Shown here piece by piece: positions 39,601-51,640 of a DNA stretch of 64,000 bases. The notes beneath the pieces were generated by a model, which had not been told where the DNA came from, made no database searches, and saw nothing but the letters and a program-made list of their open reading frames with translations. Numbering within the stretch: position 1 is the first letter of the stretch; every line of letters starts with the position of its first letter. The position numbers were made by a program, and so were the translations under genes. The stretch comes from Sclerurus mexicanus (taxonomy: Eukaryota > Chordata > Aves > Passeriformes > Furnariidae). The stretch covers positions 310,001 to 374,000 of the forward strand of contig VWZF01002258.1 of assembly GCA_013396755.1 (NCBI GenBank). The letters are read 5' to 3'.

Positions 39601-40319
39601 CAGCCTTTTGCACATGCTCCAACAAATAGTCATTAGCATTATGATACAGATGTGATTGCATAGCATATATTTTATACCTCTCAGCCTTTATTCCATTGAA
39701 CATTAAAACATATCATGTTTATTTCCAAAATTACCATCTCCTGTGTTTAAGATCTGGCTTATGCTTGCTTTGCAATACACCTACGACTCTTCACACTAAA
39801 CTCAGTGTACTACTATAACCTCTCTTGTTACAGATAAAAACATAATTCAGTTTTGAATCTAACATAAACAGGATCATTATGTTTGGAGAGTGTTCCAAAG
39901 CCTGCTATTCAAGCAATCTGTGGCATATAAATAATGCAAGACCTCTTCTTTCTCCAAATGACTTCAGTTCAGGCACAGACTCAGAAAGATGGAAGCCCAA
40001 ATTTATACTGCCATTACAAAATTCAATCTATTTCTGGTTCTCCAATTGAATTATGACTCAGAGCCTTCCACTGCTTTCCACACCAACCCACACACTCCCA
40101 GCCTTTGCCAACCCATGCAGAAAAGAATCCTATTTGTGAATATTCCTGAGCTTTATTATTATATCGAAATGGCAGCAAATCCCAGCTAATCCGAAAAGCC
40201 TCATGTTTTCTTTTAAAGGAAACTAAGGTAGAAAATGTGTCTTTTCCCCCCTCCTCCACTGACCCCTGAACCACAACCTCCTTGCCACTAAAGCGTTCAA
40301 CACCTCATTTAATCTCTCC
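36646..40319. other. Intron, no recognised feature
   Basis: AT-rich intron with a purine-rich low-complexity patch around 37621-37645 and 37797-37855. No exon or transposon was recognised. Confidence 0.55.
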
Positions 40320-40660
40320 TCGCTGCATTGGCACAGCACTGCAAAAGGAAAAGGGAAAAAAATAATCTGGGGACTTCATCAATTTTTCATGAATTTTCAT
40401 TTAGGCCAAAGCCCCCTCTAACAGTGGTCGATAGATCAAGCTGCTGTCACATATTTAACACCTGGGGCTACAGCTGCTCTCCCTGGGGGCTGCCGCTGAC
40501 TCAGCCTGGATCAGAGGCAGCCCTGACTCAGAGCGGGGACCCTCACACTCCTCCTCTTGCTCACTTGTGGTGCCCCAGTGCTGGCAACTGAAATCCCACC
40601 TGCTGCCATCGCTGCAAATGTGTTTCCTGACATTCCCACTGGAAAACTTCACCATGCAGG
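40320..40660. promoter_or_regulatory. GC-rich patch with twin AP-1/MAF sites (candidate enhancer)
   Basis: This patch is clearly richer in GC than its surroundings. It holds two TGACTCA sites 27 bp apart (40497-40503 and 40524-40530). The first sits in GCTGACTCAGCC, close to a palindromic MAF recognition element. CAGCTG lies near 40471. No open frame with homology was seen. A stress- or glia-responsive enhancer is possible, but this is inference. Confidence 0.3.
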
Positions 40661-43600
40661 TTCAGTCATGTCAATTCATACATTGTGAGAAACTGTGCTT
40701 TCCTTTTAAAACTTCTGGCATCTAAATACAAAAGCAGCTCCGTGAAAGATGAAACTATTTCAAGTGTTCTTCCCTATCAAAAAACCTCCCAAGAAAATCT
40801 GAACATCAACATATTCCTAATAATGCCTTCTCAATTTCAATTGAATAATTCTAATAGATAAAACAAAAGATGTTTTACCCTCCTAAATACAATTATTTTT
40901 AGAAGCTTTAGGACTAGAACATTTATTTTTAATGACTTTACCTATATGCCTTGGATGGGCTGGTGCCTAAATTCATCATGTTTGGAAATGTGTTAACTGC
41001 TACTGCATCGGAAGAGCTTAGGGATTTTGGCAACTTGCAAAAACTCACTCCAAAAAACCCAATGGGCAAAATTATTGCATTCAACATGGCCCACACTATG
41101 GTCTGAATCTACATAAATCATTCAAAAGTTGTTACTGGTAACTGACAAATTAATAAGCAAAGTAAAACAATTACAGATTCTCTCTCAAAAACAGCCAATT
41201 CAGTCATTTTAAACCTGTAAAAAGCAACAGTTTTGTCTCTAATGGCACAATTTCAGGCCACCTACAGTCATATAATAATCCAGAACCCTGCTGTCAGCAA
41301 AGGACAACTGCACTTGTTTTTTCTGGTGATGAAAACAGTTTGGCTTGGTGCGGAAAGAGCAGTTTTCAACCCCATGACAGATAGCCCAAGCCAGACCAGA
41401 TTGCAGGCAGCCATCCTCCCATAGACAGGGCTCCAAAATCCAGGCAACTCAACAGCTTCCAGCAGCAGTTGAGAACAGGTGAATGGGGACCCGCTGCTGA
41501 CAACAGCCTGTCAGCAACATCTCATTTTCTGAGAGTGCAAATGGGCTGCTTCAGACTTGCCCATCTTTTTCAGCCCAGAAATGCTGATATGAGAAAAACA
41601 ATCAAGAGCCTTAAAATAACTCTTCTCTGAAAGTAATTTGAAAACCTGATTTAGAACCCAAAGTTGTATTACAAAGCATCTCAAATCCAAGGGAAAACAG
41701 GCAGCTTTGCCATGATCCTCCAAAGGATGCCTTTGATACATGCCATGTGCTTTTAAATCCAGTGAGCAAAACCCACAGCAGAATCTCTAAAATTAAGCAA
41801 ACAAGCAATGTATATATGATTTACATAATTTTTCTTTGATGAAGGCCTCTCTGTAATCGCAGCCACAGTATGGCCCAAGGAAAGATAAAGTACTGTTGAA
41901 GTGAAACAGGAGAGCCTGCTTTAGCCTGCTAAATCATTTAACAGGGGGATTCACTCAGTTAAATTTCAAACCTATGAAAACAGTAAAATATTAATGTTGC
42001 TATTGCAAAAATTTCAGCCATGGTTTCAGATCTCAGGGTTCATGTTGATCCTGCCCTACAATACCTGACAATGAAGCATAGCTTTATTATATTTAAAGTT
42101 TTCCACTATCTCCTGCACTGTTCATGCATGACCTGCTACAGTTGTTAAACAAACTCCAGAGACTGTGGATGTTGTAACAAGAGTCTCTCAGCAGGCAGCG
42201 AAGTAGGGATCAGTGAAAACTGACAAGATATAGAGCACATTTAAATTTCAAAATAATCAGTCGCTTTAATTTGATGACTCAAAGTACAACTGGAACAATC
42301 CTCTGAACTTCGACAGATTTCTGAATCTTAACAAGGTTACAATACAGACTTCAAGTGTTTATGCCTCTGATAGGATTTCTCAACAGACAGGTAAAACACA
42401 TGTACAAAGACACAAATAATCCAGTCATTTTTTCTAGACATACTCACCCAGGTTTCAGCCTTCCTTAAACTGGTCTTCTCCTCAATTCCTAAATACCTAC
42501 AAAACTGAATAATGACCTGTGATGCCTTTATTGGCACATTTACTTGTGTTTTGATAGTGGGCCAAAACTGTTTTTATTTTTGTTTGACATAGTTCTGAAT
42601 CTAGGTTACAACTGGTGAAAAGCAGTGAACAAGTCTGTTCTACTTGGCTTATTCCACTGTTTAAATATTTTAAAAATGGCATTTTCTGCAATTTCTAAGA
42701 AAACTGAAGCCTCAAGATCAAATCACATTAGCTGTAAAAGCCTGCAGATGGCATCAGGAATAATGATTTCTATTCTGTGCTTCACCCCTTTAAATAACAT
42801 ACCATTTACTGTGTACTTAAATCCATTCTTTATTAACTAAGCAAAATAACTTTGTGCTAAAGCCCTACTTCAAACATATTTTAGTTAAACTACTGTCAGA
42901 TGAAGAGCTGTGGGGGAAAAATATGAGTCCAGCAAGAGGAGAGCATTCATAAATCTACCAAAATACACCTCTATGTGAAGATACGTGGTCTGAATTAAAA
43001 AAAAAATAAAAAAAATCAGTCTTTATTCAACCCATATAGCTAAGCAGCAAAAAAACATGTGCAACTCATTGTATTTTATATATGATGAGCTTGTTTGCTA
43101 TGTGACTATAATGAATGTATCTGCTAACTCTACTGGAAGCAGACCATGCATGCCAGGTGGTCTCTGAAAGCCGTGTCGACTTCTCTGTTGAGAGAAAGAG
43201 AATCGATACAGACTGAGACTGCTCTGGATGGTATGAGAAATGGCCAACAATTTCACTTGCCATTGACATAATGAATGAGGCCTGGATCAAGTTCATGATA
43301 GAGGAGCATATATTGAGGTTTTCAGCAGTACAGAACAGGAGTCACCAAGAAGCTGTCTGCTTCTGTTGAGGTAACAGATGATGAGATAAAGAGAAACAGA
43401 CAGTGCACCTTAGATTAAATGACAGGTATTTTTCCACATTAGTTCCAGTATAGGCATAATTTAGGCATAATTTAAAAATTAGATTATTCTTCTGAGGAAG
43501 ATTATCCTTTCTCCATGTTTGTGCCAATCATGATTATACACCGGCTAGAACCTCATTTCAGTATAAATCACCTCTTCCATACAGTCACTGCTACTGAATA

Positions 43601-43681
43601 AAGACATGTAAAAATGCCTTGACTAAGAGCTACAGCTACTCACAAAATGCCATACTTGTCCACATTTGTTACCTCCCAGGG
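40661..43681. other. Intron, includes a weak enhancer-like block at 41830-42010
   Basis: AT-rich intron. 41830-42010 (CTGTAATCGCAGCCACAG, TAGCCTGCTAAATCATTTAAC, ATTCACTCAGTTAAATTTC) has a non-repetitive, motif-dense look. Otherwise nothing was recognised apart from the A-rich run at 42989-43017 and an 11-bp tandem pair at 43451-43472. Confidence 0.45.
43451..43472. repeat. Exact 11-bp tandem duplication
   Basis: TAGGCATAATT occurs twice in a row without mismatch, about 290 bases beyond the donor side of the ROBO2 exon. Likely replication slippage. Confidence 0.85.
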
Positions 43682-43694
43682 TGCTGACTCAGTG
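43682..43694. promoter_or_regulatory. MAF/AP-1-type site next to the ROBO2 exon
   Basis: TGCTGACTCAGTG matches 11 of 13 positions of the palindromic MAF recognition element (TGCTGACTCAGCA). It lies about 65 bases inside the downstream intron from the exon donor. A chance occurrence is possible. Confidence 0.3.
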
Positions 43695-43752
43695 CTGGGG
43701 GACAGCATTATGGCAACTATAAAGTCTTACACAATGCTAATCATGTAAAACT

Positions 43753-43758
43753 ACTCAC
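43753..43758 (-). other. ROBO2: Splice donor of the ROBO2 Ig1 exon
   Basis: The minus strand reads GTGGCAT then GTGAGT, a near-consensus donor. Cutting before GTGAGT leaves a single T of the next codon. This fits the ROBO2 continuation, in which a leucine codon follows LEVA. Confidence 0.9.
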
Positions 43759-44085
43759 ATGCCACTTCCAGAGATGCGTTGCGGCTCACAGCTTCTCCAA
43801 GATAGTTCCTTGCTACGCAGACATAACTTCCTTCATCAGGCTTACTCCTGCGTCCATGCACGATACGTAAGAAAAATAAAGATCCGCTGGGCAGCAGCAT
43901 GCGGTGGGAGCGCGGATCATCCTTGTCCGTTTCCACTCGCTCTCCATCCTTGTACCACTCAATAGTAGGAGTTGGCCGTCCTTCAGCTTTACAGTTCAGA
44001 GTTGTTGGCTCTCCTTTAGACACTATCACATCTGAAGGATGCTCAACTATCCGCGGTGGAAAGTCTTCCTGGCGGAGCCGGGATC
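43759..44085 (-). CDS. ROBO2: ROBO2 internal exon encoding the first Ig domain (Ig1)
   Basis: ROBO2 is a single-pass neuronal receptor for SLIT ligands that mediates axon repulsion. Ig1 is the main SLIT-binding domain of the family and lies outside the cell. The 327-nt exon starts with two bases completing a Gly codon, reads SRLRQEDFPPRIVEHPSD, continues through the whole Ig fold and ends on the first base of a split codon, so both boundaries are phase 1. Visible Ig hallmarks are the first cysteine in LNCKAEG, the core tryptophan in IEWYKDGE, and the second cysteine in the DEGSYVCVARN motif. An N-glycosylation sequon (NAS) follows in SRNASLEVA. From memory of the family, VIVSKGEPTT, WYKDGE, GRRSKPDEGSYV and SRNASLEVA fit ROBO2; ROBO1 differs at those places (LIVSKGEPAT, WYKGGE, GRKSRPDEGVYV, SHNASLEVA). 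No stop or frameshift is present, and CpG content is higher than in the flanking intron. The signal-peptide exon and Ig2 exon were looked for by eye in the flanks and not found. Confidence 0.95.
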
Positions 44086-44100
44086 CTAGAGAACAAGAAA
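44086..44100 (-). other. ROBO2: Splice acceptor of the ROBO2 Ig1 exon
   Basis: On the minus strand the 15 bases before the exon read TTTCTTGTTCTCTAG, a good polypyrimidine tract ending in AG. The exon then opens with GATCC, which gives the phase-1 junction expected after a codon beginning with G (Gly-Ser-Arg-Leu-Arg). Confidence 0.9.
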
Positions 44101-44696
44101 AGGAGACAGGAAGGAAAGAACAATTTATTTTAAAGTCACACTTCCCAAGGAGTTCTCACAAGTTACTCTTTCAATGCCACAAAATTTTCTGCCCTCCAAA
44201 AACAAAAATATGAAAACCTGTACACATATTGGAGACTGTATCAGATACTTTCACACCTAACTCCCAAGTTGGACTAGAGATATATAGCTCTAAGGCATTT
44301 CCAAATCCATAGTGGGTGTAGACTAGGATTAAAGGAGGATCCTCTACACATACATGCATGACAATCTTTTTCTTGTTCCAATAATCTTTCTATTTGCAAT
44401 TACTTCTAGATCACTGTGTGCTTCTAGATTCATGGTTGCTGTTCTCCCATCCTTTCATCTGCCAGGTTCAATAGAAGGACATCCAAAACCAATGCATCTT
44501 ACCACCCACTGGTTAACAGTTCTTTGTTGGTTTAAAATGTATCCTTTGCACCCTTTTTCCAAAACAGTTCAGGCATGGACACAGAAGGGAAGAAAAAAAA
44601 AATAAAATCGCCCAACAGAAATCTCAAATGTCAGCACACTTCAGAAATTTTCAGTAGATTGCATGCATATACACACACACAGGTACAATACAGGCA
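44101..44696. other. Upstream intron next to the ROBO2 exon
   Basis: Intron on the acceptor side. No further exon was seen. Short open frames here have no homology and appear to be chance. Confidence 0.55.
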
Positions 44697-45082
44697 GAAA
44701 AACTAGGATCGCCTCAGTTGGAAGGGACCTGAAAGACCATCTAATTTCAACCCTCCTGCCATGGACAGGGAACCTGCCACTATCCCAGGCTGCTCAGAGC
44801 CCCATCCAACCTGACCTGGAACACTTCCAGGAATGGGACAGCCACAACTTCTCTGGACAACCTGCTCCAGTGCCTCACCACTCTCACAGTAAAGAATTTC
44901 TTCCTAATACCTAATCAAAACTTACTCTTTCAGTTTGAAGCCATTCCCATTTGTCCTGTCACTCCATGCTCTTATAAATAGTCCCTCTCCATCTTTCTTG
45001 CAGGTTTCCTTCAGGTAGAGGAAGGCCACAGCTCACATTCTGAAGCCTCTTTCCCAGGCTGAACAATCCCACATTTCTTGAA
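44697..45082 (-). mobile_element. CR1 LINE 3' fragment
   Basis: In reverse order it shows CAGTTGGAAGGGACCTGAAAG, GCTCAGAGCCCCATCCAACC, TGACCTGGAACACTTCCAGG, GAATTTCTTCCTAATACC, CATTTGTCCTGTC and CCCAGGCTGAACAATCCC. These are standard avian CR1 3' blocks on the minus strand. The 5' part is truncated and there is no coding capacity. Confidence 0.92.
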
Positions 45083-47499
45083 AGTGCACTGCAAACACCA
45101 GTGTCTCAGAAATCATTATAAATCCATTTCCCTTTCTCTTCTCTCTATATTCACCCTTTTTGTCACTTTTGCTTTGGGTGTCCATCATCTTTTATTTGCA
45201 AATGTACATTGTAACCCATTTGCAGTATCCCTAAAAGCACTGCATCACAGCCCTGGTTAGACGGTTACCAAGCATTGAACATCTCCAGCATTTCTACATA
45301 GCATATTAATCAGGGATTGGAACCCTAGATTATCCCTGAGTGCACTCCAGGGGCTCAGTCTGAGTGCAGAATATTTGGAAAGAATAGGGTTACACTTTTT
45401 GCACTTCCATGTTTTTAAGTGTTAAGGATTAAGTAACAAAATGATTCTGTCACTGGAATGTCACACCTCCCAAAGTAGATCTTTTCTTTAATCATCCCCA
45501 CAATGCTATTTTTCACTTTACAACAGTGATGACGACCATGCCATTGTTCAGCCTTCACAACTATCAGAACCACCAGATACTGATAAAACTGGAGACTCTA
45601 CAATCTTAATTTTGTGCCCCCTACAATAGCAACTTGCTGCTTTGCCCTATACTCTTCTGTGGAGCTACTTCAACGCAGCATGAACATTGTCCTCCCTCTT
45701 CTCCAACAAAGCCTTATCCTGTCACTCAAATCCTAGGATAAGAAAGCAAGGCTGAAAGAGGGAAGACCCTACAAAAATGGGATATGTGGAAGATATTTGT
45801 GCTGGGCCCACTACCCTGGAGTGAATGCATCTTTGGACTTCTGTTTTACTAACACTGAGGTCATTAAACTAAGGCTTGCCATAGCAGTTAAGTGTTACAC
45901 CAGTGCTGTACAAATGGACTTTTTCAGTGGCTTCCAGAATCTATTACCAGTATAGCAAAGGAATCCATAACCTATAATGCCTGTATATGAAAATAAAAAA
46001 ATCTACACCTAAGCACAGATTAACTTATAGCACATTCAGAAAAGAAAGATATATTTTATTCTCCCTTCTATTGACAGAAAAAAAAAAAACAACAACCAAA
46101 AAACAAACATTTAAAATCTAGAAAGAGAATTTTCAGTTAAAGAGTATCTCTGGTCCATGACACTATACACAACATTGAAAAAGACTGAAATCACTGTTAA
46201 AGATGAACATCTGGCAGTACATGGGACTAAAAAGCTAACTTAATACATTGACTAGAGACATTTATAACTCTCCACACAAGGCTACCAATTTAACTCATTG
46301 CTTATTCTCAGAAAAACAACAAAACCCCACTAAGTTGCATTAAATTGCTACAAACAGTATCAGGAAGAAAGGAAAAGCTCAGGTGTTTCTGAGACATCAG
46401 AGTGACTTAAGTCAGAGGAGAGAACAGCTACAACTGAATTTTGATAAATGGTTAGGAGAGCACAATGAAATGAGCAGCAGGAAATGCAGAATGAAAATCC
46501 AAATGACTACTTTTCTTGTACACAAAGGTTTGTAGATAATGCTCAAAACTCCTAGTCATACATTCAACACAAAACTACAAGCCATATTCAAACATTTCAA
46601 AAGGGCTTTTACCCATATAATATTAAACATTTTACCTTACACAGCCCAATTCAAAACCCCTTCTCAGGTCACAATAGGGCTAGTTCTTTGCCTTCAGTAC
46701 TGATATTTATCACCAAATTCATGTTTACCTCACTCTACCCTGTTTAAGCTGTTTGTGCACAAGAGAGAGTTGAGATGTGAGCAGCAGAGAGCATGCCAAA
46801 CAGCAAGGAGAAAGGCTCAGCAGGTGTTCTGAGGAGGACTCGTACCACACATTCATGTGATGGCTGGTATACCTTCAGTTATCCACAGCTGCAAGGAATT
46901 CCCTTCATTGTACTTGAGGGGGGGAAGAAAAACACACACAAGAGAGATCATAGAGCACAGCAAACTCCGATCTTCCCAAACTCAACTGAGCACCAACAGC
47001 TATTCCTGAAACATATGCTGATTTAGAAAGAACAAGGGAAATCAAAAACTTGATTCCACTGCCCCTCTCTAAACACTTTCTATGGGCCAGAAAAAGACAG
47101 CCACAAATGGTGTTTTCCTAGTTTTGATTGTTTCAACATGGCTCCCACCAGTACTCTTGCAAATACAACCCTATTTAGAAGGAACAGAAAAATTTTTAAC
47201 CCCATGTGCAGTCTGGGCAGAAGATACTTTTCCTTTTACCGCAGAGTAAGATGGAACCACGATCTTCATGAGACGATAAGTGGTTCTGCTAAAGCAGGTG
47301 AACCATGGTGTGTCCTAGGCAGATTCCTTCTCCATTCCTCCCTCAAGGATTCTCGATCCAAGCATATCTAATGCATGCATAGTGCACATGAGTAACCCTT
47401 GAGTTTAGGATTCCTCAAGAATGATGGACTGCAATGACTTCAAATGAGCCATTGCACGCTGTTGGGCAAAACAAGAAATCCTACAATAACAGGACTGTT
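45083..47499. other. Intron, no recognised feature
   Basis: Intronic sequence with an A-rich run at 46077-46110. 45520-45870 is of mixed composition but was not recognised. Short open frames around 46793-47371 lack homology. Confidence 0.5.
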
Positions 47500-47958
47500 C
47501 TAGTGAGTCTAGAAGAGGCAACCAATAGAGGGATGGAGCAGCTCTCCTACAAGGAAAGGGCTGAGAGAATTGGTTTTGCTCAGCCTGGAAAAGAGAAGGC
47601 TTTGGGATGACCTAATTGTGGCCTTCTAGTACATGAAGGGAATCTATGAGGAAGATGGAGAGGAACTTTTTGTAGAGCATGTGAAAGGACAAGGGGAATC
47701 AGCTTTCAACTGAAAGAGAGTAGGTTTAGATTCGGTATTAGGAAGAAATTCTTTACTGTGAGGGTGATAAGGCACTGAAACAGATTGTCCAGAGAAGTTG
47801 TGGCTGCCCTATCCCTAAAAGTGTTCCAGGTCAGGTTGGATGGGGCTCTGAGCAACCTGGGATAGTGGAAGGTGGCCCTGCCTGTGGCAGGAGGGTTGTA
47901 ACCAAATGATTTTTAGAGTCTCTTCCAATCCACCCAATTCCGTGATTCTATCACAACT
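47500..47958 (+). mobile_element. CR1 LINE 3' fragment
   Basis: Plus-strand CR1. The blocks GATGGAGCAGCTCTCCTACA, GCTCAGCCTGGAAAAGAGAA, GTGTTCCAGGTCAGGTTGGA, TGGGGCTCTGAGCAACCTGG and CTTCCAATCCACCCAATTCC lead into the GTGATTCTAT 3' terminus. At about 460 bp it is the longest CR1 copy in the window. It is inverted relative to the 44697 and 49139 copies. Confidence 0.93.
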
Positions 47959-49138
47959 GAAAACTTCCATGAATCTGCACCTATGCAAAGGGGAGCATTA
48001 ACACGCACTTGAACACACATGTGGAACACTCAAGGTTACTGCACATTCAGGTTTACAGAGCTATTGCAGGTGCCTGGTTATCACACCTCTCCAAATGATT
48101 ACTTTCACACACACCTCATCAATTAATGCACAAAGAAGGTTTTAAACTCATGTTTTTCTTTATTACTTCACATAATAATTAAAAGCACTGTTTAAAAACA
48201 AACAAAAAACCTCCACCAAAATACACATGAAAAAAGATAACATACAAATCTATTATAGTAGTGTTTAATGTTAATGTTTCCTTGGTATGACCACAGCATT
48301 TACCAAGAAGTTACTACAATTATTTCATCACAAGTCATTATATCAGGCATGTCTGTTTAACCCACCTTTCTGTGCTTTTATCATGGTATAGCTTTGAAAC
48401 CTCATCTTGCATTCTACAGCTGTTTCTGGCACAAACTTAGCAATTCACAAGCACAGTTCATTACTGAACATAATTCAGCAGTAAAAAGGATTATGTCATA
48501 CAACAATGAAAAGAGAGCAGTGATTCTACGGCACTTCCAGCATCTGCCACAACACCAGACGCTCCTATATTTGTACAAAAACATGGGAAAACCCCGACAG
48601 GTGAAATTTTAACAGAATCGAATACAGTGACATTCTGCCTTGCTGACATCAGCTATTTGCATCTCTGCTTCTTTTCCAGCTTTTTTCCTACCTGAGTTTC
48701 TACACACAAAAAAGCTCTTCCTAAGCTGACTTCCAAGACCACTACTCCTTTTACATCCTTTCTGAAGTCTCTCATTTTGATTTAACATTCCAAAGGCATA
48801 GCTTTAATATACTTGGATCAAACCAGAAAGCTGGGACTATATTTTCAACACCAGGACCAACAGACATTTAGCACTATGGATACCAGAGATCATCCTTACT
48901 ACAGAGCTGCCACCAACTCGTTTAGCTCCCTTGCATTCTTGAACTATTGCTCTCAAAGGGAAGCTTAAAATGTGACATGATGTGTTCCACTGTATCATAC
49001 ATCTAAAATATTTTCAGTTCAGAAGTTCTGATAGGTTGTGCTTAACAAGTGCACTGCATATTTAATTCAGAAAAAAGTAATGTCAACACGAACAGAAGTT
49101 GTTCCAACAATGGAACTTGAAAGACAAATATGTAATAT
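47959..49138. other. Intron, no recognised feature
   Basis: AT-rich intron between two CR1 fragments. Nothing was recognised. Confidence 0.55.
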
Positions 49139-49550
49139 ATCACAGTATCATTTAGGTTGGAAAAGATCTCCAGAATAACTGACTCCACCAGCAGAATGAT
49201 CACCACTTTGTCAAGTAGGCCATGGCACTAAGTGCCATGTCCAGTCCTTTTCTGAACACCTCCAGGAATGGTGACTCCACCACCTCCCTATGCAGTCTAT
49301 TTCAACAACCCTCTTCATAAAGAAATTCCTCCTGATGTCCAGCCTGAACCTCACTTGGCAGAGCTTGAGGCCATTTCCTCTCATTCTGTCGGTAGTTGCC
49401 TGTGAGAAGACCCCAACCCCCACCTGGGTACAACGTCCTTTCAGGTAGTTATAGAGAGCATTAAGGTCACCTCTGAGCCTCCTTTTCTCCAGGCTAAACA
49501 TTCCAAGCTCCCTCAGACACTCCTTCTATGACATACTAGTTGTTCTGTCC
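49139..49550 (-). mobile_element. CR1 LINE 3' fragment
   Basis: The minus-strand element begins with ATCACAGTATCATTTAGG and GGAAAAGATCTCCAGAATAA. CACCTCCAGGAATGGTGACT, CACCACCTCCCTATGCAG, AATTCCTCCTGATGTCC and TTTTCTCCAGGCTAAACA follow. Its wording differs from the other copies, suggesting a different CR1 subfamily. Confidence 0.9.
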
Positions 49551-50559
49551 TTCTGACAGCATTTTGAATCCATTCCCTGCAAGAGTTTTGCCGACAACAC
49601 ATGTTCTCCCTGAGACAGTGCAAAAACCCTGCTTATCAGGAAAAGAAACAGCAAAACAGTAATAGAAAAAAAAATAAAAAGCTCCTGCAACAGAAAGTAA
49701 TAGATGCAGGAAGGAAAAGGCCTGGATATATTTCATTCTGCATGGAGGACTGCTCCAAAGATATATTTTAATAGCAAAGAACCTTCTTTTATGCTAGAGT
49801 CTTGGGTTATTTTCACTGCATCAATTAAGAAAAAATAAATCTGAAATTAAGGTACTAAAATCACACTTAATAATGTGCTTCAGGGACAGGATGGATAGCT
49901 ACAGAAGTCTCTGCAGAATCTCTTGGATCTGTCACATGGCCAGGCTCCAGCTCCCTTTTGTCTTGTGCAGACTCTACAAAGACACTCCTCTAGTTAAATC
50001 TACTCAAAGACAGTCACAGTTACTGTTCATTTTCCTGCTTCTTCATATGCCTTGTTCCACATGGGAAGTACTTATCAGAAACATCACACACATCTGTTTA
50101 ATATAATGAATAAGCATGTTGCTTTCACTACCCTTTTAGCAACAGAATTGACTGAGAGAAAGCAGAGATCTCAAGTAGCGATACAGTCAGTCACATCTTA
50201 GTTTGAACAAAAGATAATGTACAAAAAAAGTCATGATAATGAGAAAACTCAACTGGAGTACAGGCTGATGCACTGGCTTTAGAGTGATTATCTGAGATGC
50301 ATTCCTCTAGGCAATGTGACATGGTAAAGACTACATTCTGAAAATTTATACTTTACAGCCTGTCCCCTTCCCCTGAGATCTGGCAGATGAGCAGAGTCCA
50401 GGGATATGACCGCTTCTGAGGTAAGGTTTTTGTTCAAAGCTATGTCAGGTATGACAAGGTCCTCTGAAAGCTTTTCCTTGAGCAAAATTAATCCATTAAG
50501 CAACACAGCCTAACTTCCCCAGGACATGCATTTCCAGATAAGTCACCTTTTCTATAGTG
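49551..50559. other. Intron, no recognised feature
   Basis: AT-rich intron with no recognised element. Confidence 0.55.
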
Positions 50560-50745
50560 TATGCCTGCCAAGAAGGGATAGTAGGAAATGCTGACAAGAG
50601 AGATCAATAATCGTCATTAAAAACATTTGACCAAATCCTATTGGAAGGGTGATTGTATTAAGTTTCTCTTGTATGAAACTGTGACTTTGCTAAGTGAGGT
50701 GTAATCAGCTTTAATAGTAAAGAAACACTGCAGACATAAAATTCT
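50560..50745. promoter_or_regulatory. Enhancer-like block (candidate)
   Basis: Contains GATCAATAATCGTCATTAAA, a GGTGATTGTATTAAG segment, and GAGGTGTAATCAGC (T-box half-site AGGTGT at 50697-50702 joined to a homeodomain core). It is short, motif-dense and repeat-free. Inference only. Confidence 0.3.
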
Positions 50746-51594
50746 GATTATTTTTTAATGTGAAAAATAATCTAATGACACAATATAAGCACAGTATTCC
50801 TTGTATAAATCATTTCAGGGGAAGCACTCCAAAAATCAAAGACTTAATGCAATTTTACTCTAATGCACTTCTCTTCACTTGTTTTCTCCTCACACACCAA
50901 TATACGTGTCATATTTCACTTATTTTGCAATCTTACCACACCTCTAAAATTGTTGCATTCCAGGACACAGCATGGGATGAAACACAGCTTGTTAGGGATG
51001 CAGGTAAGAGAGAAGGAGTGAGTAGCGGCACAATAGCCCTGAAAACTGGAATATAGATTCACAGGCAAATGATTAATTTTTTTCTCCAGGTGAAAAGTGA
51101 TGTTATAAATACAAGTCACAGCTTCAAAGAGAAAGTTACATTGGATTTAGTAATTGCAAGGGAGCATGATAAAGAGTTCAAGCCAAGAAGTACAATATCT
51201 ACCATGGCTATGTTGTTCCCTGAAAGCATGTAACAGACAACTACTGACTTAGTAACAACCAACGACAAACACACAAACAAACCCTTCACAATGCCCCCAA
51301 CAAAGCCTTACTTGTAGGATCTTTCTCAAAAAAGCCTCTGGCTTTTGAAATGAAAATAACTGTTCCAATTCAAGTGTGGGTTTTATTAATGTTCACTGGC
51401 TCTAAATAATGAGATGACAAAAATGACTTTAAGAAATGAAAATGATAGAGAGAGAAGAAGAACACTTCCAGCTAAGAAAAACAGAAGAGAAAATCTTAAT
51501 GTGTATATATGTCTTTGTATTTATATACTGTACTTGGATACATACCACATCTATATTTATATATAAAATGTACACACACACTCCTTATATGTGC
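50746..51594. other. Intron with AT simple sequence
   Basis: AT-rich intron with a TATATA/TGTATA-type low-complexity patch at about 51500-51580, just before a short CR1 tail. Confidence 0.55.
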
Positions 51595-51640
51595 CAGATG
51601 ACCTTCAGAGGTCCCTTCTAATCCAAATTATTCTGTGATA
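51595..51640 (+). mobile_element. Very short CR1 3' tail
   Basis: CAGATGACCTTCAGAGGTCC, CTTCTAATCCAAATTATTCT and GTGAT reproduce the last 45 bases of CR1 (gacctttagaggtcccttccaacccaaactattctatgat). It is an extremely 5'-truncated insertion. Confidence 0.85.
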
